Shown one piece after another: positions 1-13,500 of a stretch of DNA of 64,000 nucleotides. Below the pieces are notes generated by a model, which was given only the letters and a program-made list of their open reading frames with translations, was not told where the DNA came from and ran no database searches. Origin of the DNA: Ancylostoma caninum (lineage: Eukaryota > Nematoda > Chromadorea > Rhabditida > Ancylostomatidae); the NCBI GenBank assembly GCA_037903475.1, contig JBAJFG010000347.1, positions 3,038,001 through 3,102,000 of the forward strand, given 5' to 3'. The translations under genes were made by a program, and so were the position numbers. How positions within the stretch are numbered: position 1 is the stretch's first letter; every line of letters begins with the position of its first letter.

Positions 1-94
1 CCTCCTGAAGGACACTGTCAATACATAGTTTGACGATTAACATGATCCAGTCCACTTTAAAGGAAACGTTCACTAATGATGCTGGTTTTTGTAG

Positions 95-3000
95 GAACCC
101 ATTGAAGATCTTGAGAGGGACAGATATTTTGATATTGAAACTGACAGCCGTCTTCATGTAATATTTGGAGGCACGAAAATTGTTCAGCACACACCACCAG
201 GTATAGTTTCTCCTGTTTTTGTGATTTCGTCTCCATTTTTTTCCTATAGGAAAGGGTGTAGAAGGACTCAAAGGCCCTGACAATGGATGTATTTGCTACG
301 TACTCAGAACAGGATTCACCACAAGTCAAGGAAAACTTCTTAGGTTAGGATTGTTTCCAGATGCACCTTTTAAATGAGATTCCAAATGCAAATCTTTGCT
401 TTGTAAAGTCTTTCTAATCTTAACCTTTCTTTATCTTCAGGACCATAATGTTCGGCGTCAAACGAGTTACAGCAAATAATCTTGAGACCTTCTGCTTTAT
501 ACTATTTTTGCTTGTGTTCGCAGTTGCTGCTGCCGCTTACTTGTGGGTTGTCGGTAAGCCTTCCTTCCGCTTTGCCGTTTTTTGCTTTTTTTTTCGCTGT
601 TTATGCACACGTTTTTTTTGGAAGTGCAGAATATTCTCTTTTTTTTTTTCGTTTTTAGGTAGCCAAGATGAAAAGCGCAATAAGTACAAACTGTTTTTGG
701 AGTGCACTTTGATTCTTACAAGTGTGATCCCTCCCGAGTTGCCCATAGAACTGTCACTGGCTGTCAACACATCTCTTATCGCTCTGCAAAAATTAGGTAG
801 CCCTATTGACTTCCGTTTTTTTTAACCTGAAATCGGCTCAACTCTTACTGTAGGTGTGTTCTGCACGGAACCTTTTCGAATTCCATTCGCTGGTAAAATT
901 GATATATGCTGTTTTGACAAGACTGGAACCCTTACCACCGACAACCTTGTTGTCGAAGGAATTGCTTTTAGGTTCGTTTGCATCATATTTATATTTTCTT
1001 GTTTGAAAACTTCACGATACATTTTTTGCAGCACTGATGAGGAGAAAGGCCTTGTGAAGGTTGTCTCTGATGTCCCTCCAGAATCTATACAGGTTTGTAG
1101 CTTGATAAGCTCGAGGTTCGCAGAATCTGACCAGATATTAGGCTTCAAAAAGGGATATGTGTGAGGATTCTAGATTCTAGATCTGCTCGCTCAGTCCTCT
1201 CCACATTTGTGAGCCTTTTGACGTAGTTTTTAGAAGTAGAAATCGAATTGTAGAAAATGGGTATAGGTAAGGCAAAGTTTATTGCCTTCTTGGCCCACTC
1301 ATCCAGCTTCTTGCATCAAGAACGGCTGCGGCACGGCTAAGCCGGACCTTGACAACCACCATTACATAAATAAATCGAGTGAAAACATGTTGCTGGCTAT
1401 TTATGTGGATAAGGAGTTTGTGCAACCACAACGCACCCGTCCATCTACTGTCATCATAAGTGGTAGCCCATGACGCAGTGAATTTAGTAACAGTATTTCA
1501 CTGCGATTTGTCAGCTTGACTTTCTCCTGTGTTAGAAACTGAACTATCCTCTATTACGCTTAGTATTTGATGTGTTGCCTTCATGTAGGTGTTGGCGTGT
1601 TGTCACAGTTTGGTGCGCTTTGATGAAGATCTAGTTGGAGATCCGCTGGAGAAGGCATGCCTCACATGGTGTGATTGGTCGCTCACTAAAGGTCAGCACT
1701 TCATTACAATGTTCTCGCTGCTGTTTGATTCTTTTTGCTTCGAGGATTACTTGTTTAGGTGACGCTGTGCTCCCACCGAAGGGCTCTAAGCAAAGCGGGC
1801 TGAAAATCTTCCACCGTTACCACTTTTCATCTGCAATGAAGAGAATGACAGTGGTTGCTGGTTACCATGTTCCCGGTTTTCAGGAACCGAAAATGATTGT
1901 CGCAGTGAAAGGTGCCCCAGAGACGCTCAGATCAATGGTTGGTTGACTTTTTCCCACATTTGCTGTACTGAGGATAACATATCTCTTTCAGTACGAGAGT
2001 GTCCCACAAGATTACGACGAAATTTTCACAAATCTCACGAGGCAAGGAGCGCGCGTTCTTGCTATGGGAATTAAGGAGCTGCAGCAAACAAGACTTGGAG
2101 AGGTAAGTGAAATCTGTGGCGTGATTATTCTTTCGTTCTTTTCATTTTCGTTATATTTTCTCTCAGCTGCGAGACACTAAACGAGAGGTATTGGAAAGCA
2201 ACTTGCGATTTGCTGGTTTTGTTGTTATCTCTTGTCCACTGAAGCCGGATACTAAACTGATGATCAAAGAGATCATCGAAAGCTCTCACAAGGTAGGAAC
2301 GCCATGTTGCTGCTGTTGTAAAAAATGCTACTTTTTTCGTTCAGGTGGTGATGGTTACTGGTGACAATCCATTGACGGCATGTAACGTTGCAAAAGTTCT
2401 CAAATTCATAAAAAAGAAGATACCAACTTTAGTTTTGGATGAGCCAGTGAACAAAAACGAACCTTGGAAGTGGAAGGTTCGTTGCTGATCAATCCTGCTT
2501 TATATTACTTCTGCATTTATTTTTTTAACACTCGTTTGCAAATATCTTTGGCCTTCTTGTGTAAGCTGAGCTAACCTCGATATCGTCAAACTGATCCATC
2601 TCGTTGGACGATCTATTTTTCCAGTGTTATTTATTCTCAACGAAGAGTGCTATGTATGGTTTCACGAATTTGCATGTAATTCTTGCTCAGGAAATGAATT
2701 TTCCAACTGCTTTCTTTCGATAAATCTCATCTTTACGCGCCTATGGGGAATGATGTGCATGACCAACAAGTCATGAAACACTGCTTAAATTCGAGGACAA
2801 TTAAATAACGGAACACTTCCGTTTAGAACTGTTCTCCTATATTTTGGTTTAACCAAAAGTACCTTCAATAATGGCACGGGACGTGAAAAAAAATTGAAGA
2901 AAAAAATCTCACAATCCTTCGAGGGTTGGTGGATTTAATGCTGCCAGAGGATAGATGAAATAACTAGTGACGTTAGTACTAGTTACAGAAATTCTAATGA

Positions 3001-6000
3001 TTGAGGTTCTCACTGAGAGTTTCGATTCCATTGTCTCACTTAGTTCTCTGTAATAGCGTGGACAGTTTATTCTACTCTTTTTCCAGGCGGTGGACGAGTC
3101 TGTTGAATACGATGTGGTTCCCTACGAGAACAAGCAACAACTGAAAACGTTCTTCTCGGAAAACGAATTTTGTTTAACCGGTCCGGTTAGTCGACGAGCA
3201 ATCCCAATTTCTCCTGACTGTCGTTAATCAAGACGTTATAATTCAGGCCTTCGCGTATTTGTTGGAGAATAAGCATAGTTTCTTACGAGAACTTATAACA
3301 CATGTGCGAGTATTTGCTAGGATGGCTCCCAAGCAAAAGGTGATTTCTTCATGCTTTTGCAGTTTTACTTGTTTTGACTTGCTGTTCTTCACTAATTGTC
3401 AGTCATTTGAATATCATCCCTACCAGGTATGAGCGGAGTTCCGATTTCGGAAGTTCGGAAGTTCTTGAATTCAGGCGTTATGCGAGATTCTGACTTCTAG
3501 ATTTCTGGAGGATAAGCAGCAGCAGAGTTACTCCAACTCATACATGCTGTTTTACCTCTTCAGATTTTGCCAGATTCCGAACTTCCTCCAATTTCCGACT
3601 TTCGGGTTCCTGCAATACTTCCGCTCATTCCCGATCCCTACCTGTATTTGTTTTTCTTTTTCATTTAATTCATCCATTCGTTTATTGATTTCAATTCCAT
3701 TCATTTTTTGAGTAGATCATTTCTTCAATTTCGTCGTATTTCCTCTCTTTGCTATCAACAACTGTGGTCGCTAAGAAGTTTCCCGAGGGATTTTTTCAAA
3801 ATTTTCTTGTTTCAATATTTTGTTGCGCTCTTCTGGTTCATTACATCTTTCGCTTCCATTTGGCTTTTTCTAACATTTATTTTACAGGAGCGAGTAATTA
3901 ACGAATACAAATCGCTTGGATGTGTTACACTCATGTGCGGCGATGGAACGAACGACGTTGGTGCTCTCAAGCACTCGAATGTCGGTAAGTATTGGACCTC
4001 TGCTGTTTCATTCACTAAGTGATTGCTTGTCTAGTTTCCTTCACAGTGCATTCTTGGGACAGTTCCTAAAGCAAATATTCAGGTGTTGCTCTGTTATCTC
4101 ATCCATACGATGCAACTAAGGCAGAGCAAAAAGAGAAGGAGAAAAAGGAGAAGATTGAGGAAGCCCGCCGCTTGATGCATTCCGCCAATTCTACTCCTCC
4201 CGGAATTCCAAGCTCTGTTGGCCGACGAGGTGATGCACCTATTGGAGCGAGGGCAAGGTGAGACTTATCCTATTTTTTGTTTGTGCCAGGGCTATTCATC
4301 AAGTTATTTGCTCATTATCGTTTTTCTTTCTGCCTTATTTGAACAGTTCACAAAACTCATTAGCCTTTGTGTTTTCTTCCGGCCATTAAATTAGTTTAGC
4401 CTTTATTTTGCCTTAGTTTGTAGAAATTTATTGACAAGCGGTGGAAATCAGTATACTGGTGCATTTTTGAGTCATTATCAAAATTTCTAAATGTCCAAGT
4501 TAATGTCATCTAAATCTCGAAGTTATCTCTTTAAATATCTTCATCTACTTCATTACCATTTCGGTAACGCCCCACTTCCATCCCTATCCCGTTTTCTTCA
4601 CTGACTACGTATGCACGTTTTGGAATGATATTTTGGATTTCTATGTTTTCCGCAATGCTTCGCCCGCATTTTTTAAAAGTATTTAATTCGGATGTTTTTC
4701 CTTTAATCTGAATTTGCCAAATTCTCATTTTTCTTCTCATCTCTCCTTAGCAGAAGGTCCAAAAAATCAGGAATGGGAATATAACCTCTTTCCTTTCTAG
4801 TAGTTAAGACTCGTTAACTGGATTCTAGAGAGTGCGTTAAAATTGAGTTCTGGACCTCAAGGAAGAAGTTTGTGGAATAATTCCCTACTGCAGGAGCACT
4901 CATCCTTCTATTGTCAACACCCAGAACAAACTAGAAAAGCTTATGAAAGAACTCGAGGAGGAAGAAAGAGCTACCATCACAAGACTTGGAGATGCATCTA
5001 TTGCGGCACCTTTCACGTCCAAATACACTAGTATAGCTTCAAGTAGGTTTCATCCACATTCTGTTGCTGTCTGCCTGCAGTTTGCACAGCAATTATTCAC
5101 TCTCTTCCAGTTTGTCACGTAATCAAGCAGGGTCGGTGTACACTGGTGACTACGCTGCAAATGTTCAAGATCTTAGCTCTGAATGCTCTTGTGTCTGCTT
5201 ACTCCCTATCTGCACTTTATATGGATGGGGTGAAGTTCAGTGACACTCAAGCCACAATCCAGGGTCTTCTCTTGGCTGCCTGCTTCCTTTTTGTTTCTCG
5301 TTCTAAGGTAAGGTTCCATGTTCCCTTATGGTTTCTCGTTCCAAATTTTCTCATTGCTGTTAACAGTGCCTTACGTCTTGGGGTTTATATGTACATTTTC
5401 ACTGGGGTTTTGCTTTTTCGATAGTCGTGTGATGGGTAGAGTTCTTATAATATTTTTTCCAGCCTCTGAAAATCTTGTCGAAGCAGCGACCTATGTCAAA
5501 CATTTTCAATGCCTATACGCTTCTAACTGTTACTGGGCAGTTCATTATTCATTTTGGATGTTTGCTTTATGTGGTGAACAGCGCTCATGCAGCAGCTCCG
5601 AGGTAGCGGTTTCAATAATATGTTTGTGCTAGCTATGTTCCTCTTTTCCCTTTTTTAAATTTTACCAGCGGTTTTTTTCAGGAAAGAACCTGTTGATCTG
5701 GAGGCCAAATTTACTCCAAACGTCTTGAATACGAGTGTGTACATAATTTCCATGGCACTGCAAGTGTGCACTTTTGCTGTTAACTACAGGGTAGGTAATC
5801 AATGGAATGTATTCTTCCATAGGAATGAATGCGGCTAGGCAGAAGATCAATTTCATCAATAAGGTTTCCAGGGTCGGCCTTTTATGGAGTCCTTGATCGA
5901 GAACAGGGCTATGCTGTATAGCATCCTAATATCTGGATCATCTGTGTTCATGCTAGCTGTTGGAGCTTCTGCGGATGCGATGCAGCAGTTCGAGTTGGTT

Positions 6001-6169
6001 ATTCTTCCGCAAGAGGTAATGTGTAATGCAACTTGGATAGATTCTATCGTTCATAAACACTCGATAATTCCAGCTCCGCAACATTCTAGTCTACTGTGTC
6101 TTGTTCGATCTCGTAGCTTGCTACATGATCGACCGGATCCTGAATTTCCTTCTAGGTGATATGTTTTAG
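95..6169 (+). CDS. catp-8: P5A-type ATPase (ATP13A1 / CATP-8), C-terminal two thirds, partial at left edge
   Basis: ER-resident P5A P-type ATPase; the family extracts misinserted transmembrane helices from the ER membrane. I read 21 exons: 95-200, 250-343, 441-553, 659-796, 854-971, 1032-1092, 1589-1691, 1759-1937, 1992-2102, 2167-2292, 2345-2476, 3087-3185, 3247-3339, 3888-3984, 4083-4257, 4894-5042, 5111-5307, 5463-5602, 5682-5790, 5872-6015, 6074-6169. Phase is consistent at every junction. Visible motifs, in order: the P5-type M4 motif [13 protein letters not shown] (about 729-770), the phosphorylated Asp in DKTGTLT (916-936), the nucleotide-domain KGAPE motif (about 1908-1925), TGDNPLTA (about 2357-2380), and the hinge motif [11 protein letters not shown] (about 3940-3975). 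Hydrophobic C-terminal helices follow from 5111 to the TAG at 6167-6169. A Lys/Glu-rich insert lies in exon 4083-4257. The actuator domain start and N-terminus lie left of the window. All catalytic residues are intact. The match to the ATP13A1 family is residue-by-residue in the core, so the identity is near certain; the symbol is the C. elegans name. Confidence 0.94.
3420..3645. repeat. Short inverted-repeat (MITE-like) element in catp-8 intron
   Basis: The left side begins with CCCTACCAGGTATGAGCGGA and runs into GGAAGTTCGGAAG. The right side carries imperfect reverse complements of both pieces (CCGAACTTCC, then TCCGCTCATTCCCGATCCCTACC). The arms are diverged and enclose about 120 bp with no reading frame. 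It sits in the intron between the exons ending at 3339 and starting at 3888. This looks like a decayed non-autonomous DNA transposon. No target duplication is clear. Confidence 0.5.
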
Positions 6170-7572
6170 TTAACTTAGTTGTTGGCGTGATGTGAACTGC
6201 AGCGTTGTGGCCATCTCATCTGTCTGTGATTTGTTTTCCTATTATATGAATTCCTTATCGTTGTTAATTTGTTATTTGCTGTTACTTAATAACTAAGTAT
6301 TTCGCCGCTGTGCAACTGTTTTTCTTATTTTCTTCTTCTTATCAGTGCTTGGCGCTATGCTGGTTAGTCTGAGCGTTTTGCTTACTTTTACTGTATGTTG
6401 TTCGTTGCTAATAGCCAGTAAATTTCACTTTCCTATGGTCATTGTTTGTACATGCAAACAATTTGTTGCAATCGAGAGCATATCTCATACGCATGAATCA
6501 CATTCAAAGGTGGGAACATAACAGAACTCCTCCTCATCCTCTAAAGCCCAGGTCTTTCATTCTTTGCTAGGGTACTTTACACGCACAGTTGGAACAGTGA
6601 AGAGATAAAATTGTGAGCTATATTTGCGAGTTTCCAACAACAAGCTAGTGTTGTTATTTTTGATGATGCGTTCTACCTAGGTGTGTTTTGTAGTCGCTTT
6701 TAACGACATTTGTTACTCTCTGGTAAGATAAAATTCTCTTGACCTGAGCGATGAACCATATGCCTTATTCTATGTTCTGATCGTGCTTGGATACAATATG
6801 CGGTAAGGAATGCCTTGCAGTGTGCTTAACACGCTGATTTTTCTCACTATGATAACGGCCATGCATTCATTTCCCCAAACCATCGTGAGCCTATAGTTTG
6901 TTCCAACACGAGGATAGTTGGAAAACGACGATATTTGTGCACAGAGCATCCCTTTTCTGGCTATCCTGTCGAATTGCTGCGCGCTTTCGCGTTCTTTTTT
7001 CTCTGGCGTCTCTCTAACTTTCGTCCCTTGTGGAACGCAGTGTAGCATATTAGTTTTTCGATTCATCCGATTTGACTTTGTACGGATTTCTCCTCTTTTT
7101 CTTTATGGAGAGGGTCCTCAAAAAGAGTTCGATTTTGAATCAAAAGAGACGGAGTTCAGGAACTGTTCCTAGCAGTAGTGAAGACTAGACAGACGTGGTA
7201 CATTGAATGGAGATTGCTGCAGAGTTACTGACATTTGGACGTTTAAACAAATCCATACAATTTTTCTGTAAGCAAATTCCAATTTTCTTTGGGTGCTCCA
7301 CTCTCTCTCCATTTAAATTTTGTGCTATTTGTCTCATGCATATTGCTCTTCTTTTTCGTCTCCCTCTTCAATTGTTGAACACTCTTTCTCTCTGACACCT
7401 CCCCACCTGTTGTCCCGAGGGGAACGGACCACCTTTTTTTGATTTTCTGCAGTCTTCACTCTTGGTCTATTTGGAATCTTCACTTAACTAGATTCGGTGT
7501 AACATTTTAGAAGTGCGCTAGTGTTGCGTAGTGAGCTGTTCTGGCAACACTGATGAGCAGCAGCTTGATGAC
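6170..7572. other. Intergenic region between catp-8 and skih-2
   Basis: About 1.4 kb, AT-rich, with no domain-bearing reading frame on either strand. The two flanking genes point the same way. The open frame of the first skih-2 exon extends upstream to 7522, next to an ATTTTAG acceptor-like site at about 7504-7510. Either a short additional 5' exon or a trans-splice acceptor could therefore lie here; I cannot distinguish them. No convincing poly-A hexamer for catp-8 was noticed immediately after its stop. Confidence 0.5.
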
Positions 7573-10500
7573 ATGACAGACAAAGAACTCTTGGACGCAG
7601 CAGATCACGTGCTCCGTTCAGTCTGCATTGATCTTCTCACTTCTAGTACAGGGGAGTATTCGACCGTGGACACTTTTGAGTGAGCGGTTTTTTTAACGTG
7701 TGAGTAATCGAAGCTTTTTCGAAACACTGAAATTAGCATTTCCAGTCTGAAGCCGGAGAATGTAAGCATAGATCCGCTGTCATTACTAAACGACTTCACT
7801 CAGCCAAGTCAACCAGCGACATGGCTTTGTCCATTAATTAATTCACACGGTAAAATCACTGATGTTGTGGAGTACATCAGGGATGCTGGCGAGTTTGGCG
7901 ACGCGACTGTGTCTATGTCGCTGAACAGGTTTGTTGCTTCGCTGTTTCTGTAATAAAGCATTTTTGTAACAATTTGCTGAAGATCGCCTGCGGCGGACTC
8001 GACGAACATCCGTGGTTCTTCGAGCAACGTGCCGTTTTATCCCGGTAAAGCGATGTGAAATTCATATCGACCGGTGTATTATGTGTTAGAGCGGCTTTCA
8101 GGTGGATTTGATAGTGCATTTGGCAACGTCATGGCGTTCGCAAGGGAGGAAGAAGGTATCCACTCCGAGAAGGAGTTTTTCAGAAATGAAGGTTAGCGCT
8201 GGATCCATGCGAACGATTTCTGTTAAAGCATTCGGGGTTTCTAGATCTACTGACTTGCGCTCCTGGAATGCCTAGGGGCCTTCCCTTTGCCTTGAGTATT
8301 TCGAAACCATCGGATGAAACCGTGAAGCCTGCACCTGATTTCGCTTCGGCGCATGAAGGAATAGACTTTGATTCGACGGATTTGTTCGATTTAATGGACT
8401 TCGTAGGCGGAGGTGAGCTCACTATAATTGTGTGATATCTTTGAACGTAAAAATCGTTTTTCTCTACTTCTTAGCCGCTCCATTGGTGGTACCTATGGAA
8501 TCCCCTATCTCTGATGAAGTGCAGGCGTCCCCTGTGTCAAAGGATAGCTCAGACTCGACTGAACCAGAATCAGCACCTGAAGTGGAAGAAATCGAGGTAA
8601 TAGCAAGTTCAGTACCTTCATAATTAATGGAGTTTTCTAGTCCTCATAATTTTCAAATCAATGGAGGTATTAAAGGCTGCTCTCGAAAGCTCACTTCCAA
8701 AATCTACTGTGAAATTTGCGCCTCCGGAACGATATTCTTACGCCAAACAACTCGACCCAACTTCGTGTCAAGGAGAATACAAGGCGCTACTACCAAATAT
8801 GGCCAAAAAGGTTATAGGTTTTCGATAGTTTTCAAAAATTCTGTGATTTCCCTTTTCTGCAGTGGCGGACAGTAGTTTGCCAGCTGTCAGATGAGGGGCG
8901 GTGACAGAGAGCCTGACAAAATAGACCACGAAATGCACGCAGGATGTTATCGCGTTATTCATATAGTCCATCATTATCTATATGTTACATGAACAGTGTT
9001 GAACTTTTCTGGAAATTGTCCAAAGTCCTGATACCCTTGAGCTTCCATTTGCTTGCTGTATCCATGCCTGAAAATGAGAGAGCGGCGCTGCACAGATTAA
9101 AGTTGGTGGAAAAAGCACAGAACAGGAAAATTAATTTCTTTCTTCTCATAATCAGTTGATCACCTATGAATACTAAAATTGAAGCAGTCGTGTATGATGT
9201 AGTGGTAAATCTGCCATGTTATCGACTAAGCTACCATGACGGGATGCAGATTGTCACATTCTGAGCTTATTTGGAAGGATCAACTGTGTTATTTAATGAT
9301 TATTTATAATCAGCCACTGTTTCTCGTTAATGATACCGTAAACCCACTAATTTTACCGCAGGTGCTCCGCAATACTCCACATTTCATAGCAAACACGAGG
9401 CAATCAGCCGGTTGTCAGAGAGGTTCTTTTCTGGCTGGGATCTATGAAGGGCTACCCGACATACGAGCTGATGGTTTGCGTGAGGGGTTATCCAGAAGAC
9501 CACCAAGCTAATTTGCTTCCCTGTTGCGGATTCATGAGTCTCAGCTCTAACTGTTTCATCTACAAATTTCACTGTTGTCGCACTATGGTTTTGTTTTACC
9601 ATATCACCTACAAGTCAGAAAAACTCCACATTTGCTTTTTAGTACCCATTCGAGTTGGATGGCTTCCAGCAGGCTGCCGTGGTTTGCATGGAGAAAGGCG
9701 AATCTGTTTTCGTTGCAGCGCATACCTCGGCTGGAAAGACAGTTGTGGCGGAATACGCAGTGGCGTTATGTGAACAACACAGAACACGGTTCGTTTTATG
9801 GGTTTATAAGCAGGCTGAGCATCGTCGTCTAAACACTTGGTGAAGTAGGAAAGAGATTACGTTTCAGTTTCATAAGATGTACTGTGTGATACTTGGAGAA
9901 AAATGTTGCGAGCGACGGTCTTTCGTACTTCGCTAAACCTCCTTCGGCTTTTAACATTTTACTCAAGGCTTAGTGCTGGAGGTGCCGCTCTACGGATTCA
10001 TTTATTAGGTCAAGTGAATAGAGATCTCGGTGGCTTTCGTTTCCGTTCTTCTCAGAAGCCTGGGAATTTTTGAAGGTACAAGTATTCGTTTTAGGAAGCA
10101 AATCACTGTTCGTTTATTGAAGTACGAGTTGCTCAGTTTTCCTCGTTAATCGATTAGAAAACTTAGAATACGACCAACCGAATTTGTAGAATTTTTTTCT
10201 ATATATTACAGAGCTTTAAACAGAACGGGTCAGAAGTGGAATTGCATCGAATTTCATGAAACGTATCTAGAAATATCTCTTCTAGCAATTGGTCACATCT
10301 ATGTGAAAATCAGCATTTTGAAAATACCGTCTAACATGGGCAACAGAATCGAAATCGGGATGCCAATTGATCCTTCGATTGCGCACATTTCCAAATGTAT
10401 GTGTCAGTGCTCTTCCAGCCACCGCTGCATAGCCAAGGCAAGGCGTGGCACTATCGGATGACCCTCTTGTTTCCATCGATCACGCATTTCCTGAGAAGAG

Positions 10501-13500
10501 AAAAAGTTCAAAAACTGCAACGAATTCGAAATTTGAATGGTTCGCTATTCCGAATTACAGCGTACCAAAATCTCAAAGATCAGAGTTGGTGCGGAAAATA
10601 GGTGAAGCTTTGTTGATTTAGAAAAGGGTGCCTCTCGGATTGGTCTGTTGAACATTTCTCCCCAAAAAAATTTTATTTGCTGCTCAAACCATCCTTATAA
10701 TTTCTCAATTTGACAAAGTCAGAGAAAAAGTCTCACCTTTTTCACAGGGCATTCCTAGCATTCTCACTCTGTGACTGTCCTCAAGAACCGCTGATAATTG
10801 CCGACTGTTCTGAAACTGTCCAACGGTCCAACGAGAACTACTTAACAAACCTTCATTGCCTCACTGCTGGAAAAGGAATACAGTCATTTGTTTCAGTGCA
10901 ATTTACACCTCCCCCATCAAGGCGCTCTCCAATCAGAAGTTCCGAGATTTCAAGATGATGTTCACTGATGTTGGCCTTGTGACCGGCGACATTCAGCTGT
11001 TCCCCGAAGCCTTCTGTCTCATCATGACAACTGAGATCCTCAGGTTGGCTCGCTGAGGTGCAGGGATTTTTTTTTTTCATGAAAAGGAGCAGAAGAATTC
11101 CAGGTCTATGTTGTACAATGGTTCAGAAGTTGTTCGAGACTTGGAATGGGTTGTTTTTGATGAAGTTCACTACATAAATAATGCTGAAAGAGGTCACGTC
11201 TGGGAAGAAGTGCGTCGATTTCCCAATTTTATACTTTTTCAGCTCAAAGGAATTTGCTTAGGTTCTGATTATGCTCCCATCTCATGTGAAAATTGTCATG
11301 CTGTCAGCCACCGTTCCGAACTGTATCGAATTCGCTGATTGGGTCGGGTACTGTGTGAATTTTGATGTTTCAATTCTTCAGTCAGTTTAATCGTTACATT
11401 TCAGACGGATCAAGAATCGAAAAATCAATGTGGTATCGACACTGAGACGTCCAGTCCCCCTCGAGCATTACTTATATACGGGGCAGGACGGAAAGACGAA
11501 GAAGGATCTCTTCAAAATTGTGGACATGAGCGGTAGTTGGCTGGACATTGGCTACAAAAAGGCCTCGGAAGCGAAGGTGAGCGAACATCTTAGGTATCAA
11601 GCCCAAATTGACGATGAGTTCTAGAACGCATTGATCAAGCGTGACGTTCCTACTGGTCAAGGTAGAGGCGGTGGAGATGCAGGTAGAGGTCGAGGAGGTG
11701 GAGATGTCAATAGAGGTCGGGGCGGTGGAGATGCCGCCAGGGGGCGAGGAGGTGGACCACCCCGTGGAGGTACATTAACATATGAATGCAGTTTGTCGAA
11801 AAGCTATGAAGAGCATATACGATTAAGGCAGAGGTGGAGGAGGAGCTTTTAACGCTGGATCGCCAAATAAGAATGACAAGAACGTGTACATTAATCTCAT
11901 TGATCATCTTCGTACCACTGAACAGCTGCCAATGGTCGTGTTTGTCTTTTCGAGGAAAAGGTTTGTTGTTTTAGTTGTTCTCTGGTTTTCAATCACGACA
12001 TGTTAAGAATCGCATTTTCTCTTCACAAGTTTTTTGACATTTTCACGGGATCATCAAGCCTGTTGGTGCAGTAGTAATAGTCACCTTTTAATCACCATCA
12101 GAAAGCGCTTGTGGCAAATGTGTATCACGTCTGCTAGAGCGAGCACCAATTCTCTGTCCGAGTCAGCTAATAGCTACTAGACGCTTGTCTTCTTTCTGAT
12201 TTCACTCGTTGACACATTTTTGAGCCAGTGGAGAAGAATGGGTCAACACTTACAAATAATTTGCTTGGCATTGCCCATTACTTAGGAGGTACAGTATTGT
12301 AGAGCACAAGCAAGTGAGGTAGCTTATGTATGCGACCAGTATGTACATATCGCAGACCAGTATGTATGCATGCGCTTGATGCAGCCATTTATGACCTTCA
12401 AGCCAGAAAGTGTGTTTTTTAAAGGGCCTTCTAAGAGAATAGTTCCTTATGAAATTGAATTCCTACTGACGAATATCTCTTTAATTGCTGCTCAACAGGC
12501 TCCTTCGGATCCTTCAACAGGCTACTTTGTGCATATCTTCATCATCGCGTATACCGTTGATTTACTTGCAGATGTGACGACAACGCTCAACTGCTGCAAT
12601 CGATGGATCTTACAACTGAAGTTGAAAAATCACACATACAGAGCTTTTTCTCACAGTGCATTAACCGTCTGAAAGGTTCAGACAAAAAGTTGCCTCAGGT
12701 ATTGGAGGCTTTCCATGTTTAATCCTCGCAATTTTTTCTTAAATTTTTTGCACGATAGCGGCTAAAAATCGAATATCAAAGACTTCATACATGACAACTT
12801 TACTTTACTTTACTCAACAAGGAAGAAGAGTTTATTGCATGCAGTGTTCCATTCACAGCCTTGTTCAAATCCTGATTGAACTGATGTAGAAAAATTCGTG
12901 GGAAAATTAGGTATATTTCGATTGTTTTTCTAGGTACATTTAATGAAAGACTTGTGCATGCGAGGATTTGCTGTGCATCATAGCGGTATCCTACCTATTC
13001 TTAAAGAAGTCGTAGAGTTACTCTTCCAGAAGGGTTACGTGAAAGTAGGTTTTCTCGGGTTTTTGTATTTCTTCTGGGCTGTTGGAATTTGGTTGCTGAC
13101 AGATTCTCTTTGCCACCGAGACTTTTGCTATGGGAGTGAATATGCCCGCCAGAACTGTTGTCTTCGACAGTATTCAGAAGCATGATGGACTGGAACTGAG
13201 AGTGCTGAACGCTGGAGAATATATTCAGGTTTTAACTCTGCCTTATTTTTGTAAACTGAGTTCCCTTCACCAAAAATCGGCGTTTGAGATGGCGGGCCGT
13301 GCTGGTCGACGAGGCCTTGACACTACGGGGACAGTAATTGTACTGTGCAAGCAGCCGAAATTGGTGGAACCAGGCCAGCTGCAAGTAATAATGATGGTCA
13401 GTTTTGAGGTGTGGGTCACTACTAGAAGTTCCATTTTTATTCCAGTGTTTAGGGCAAAGCAGCTCCTCTTGTTTCACAGTTCCGAGTCACTTACTCGATG

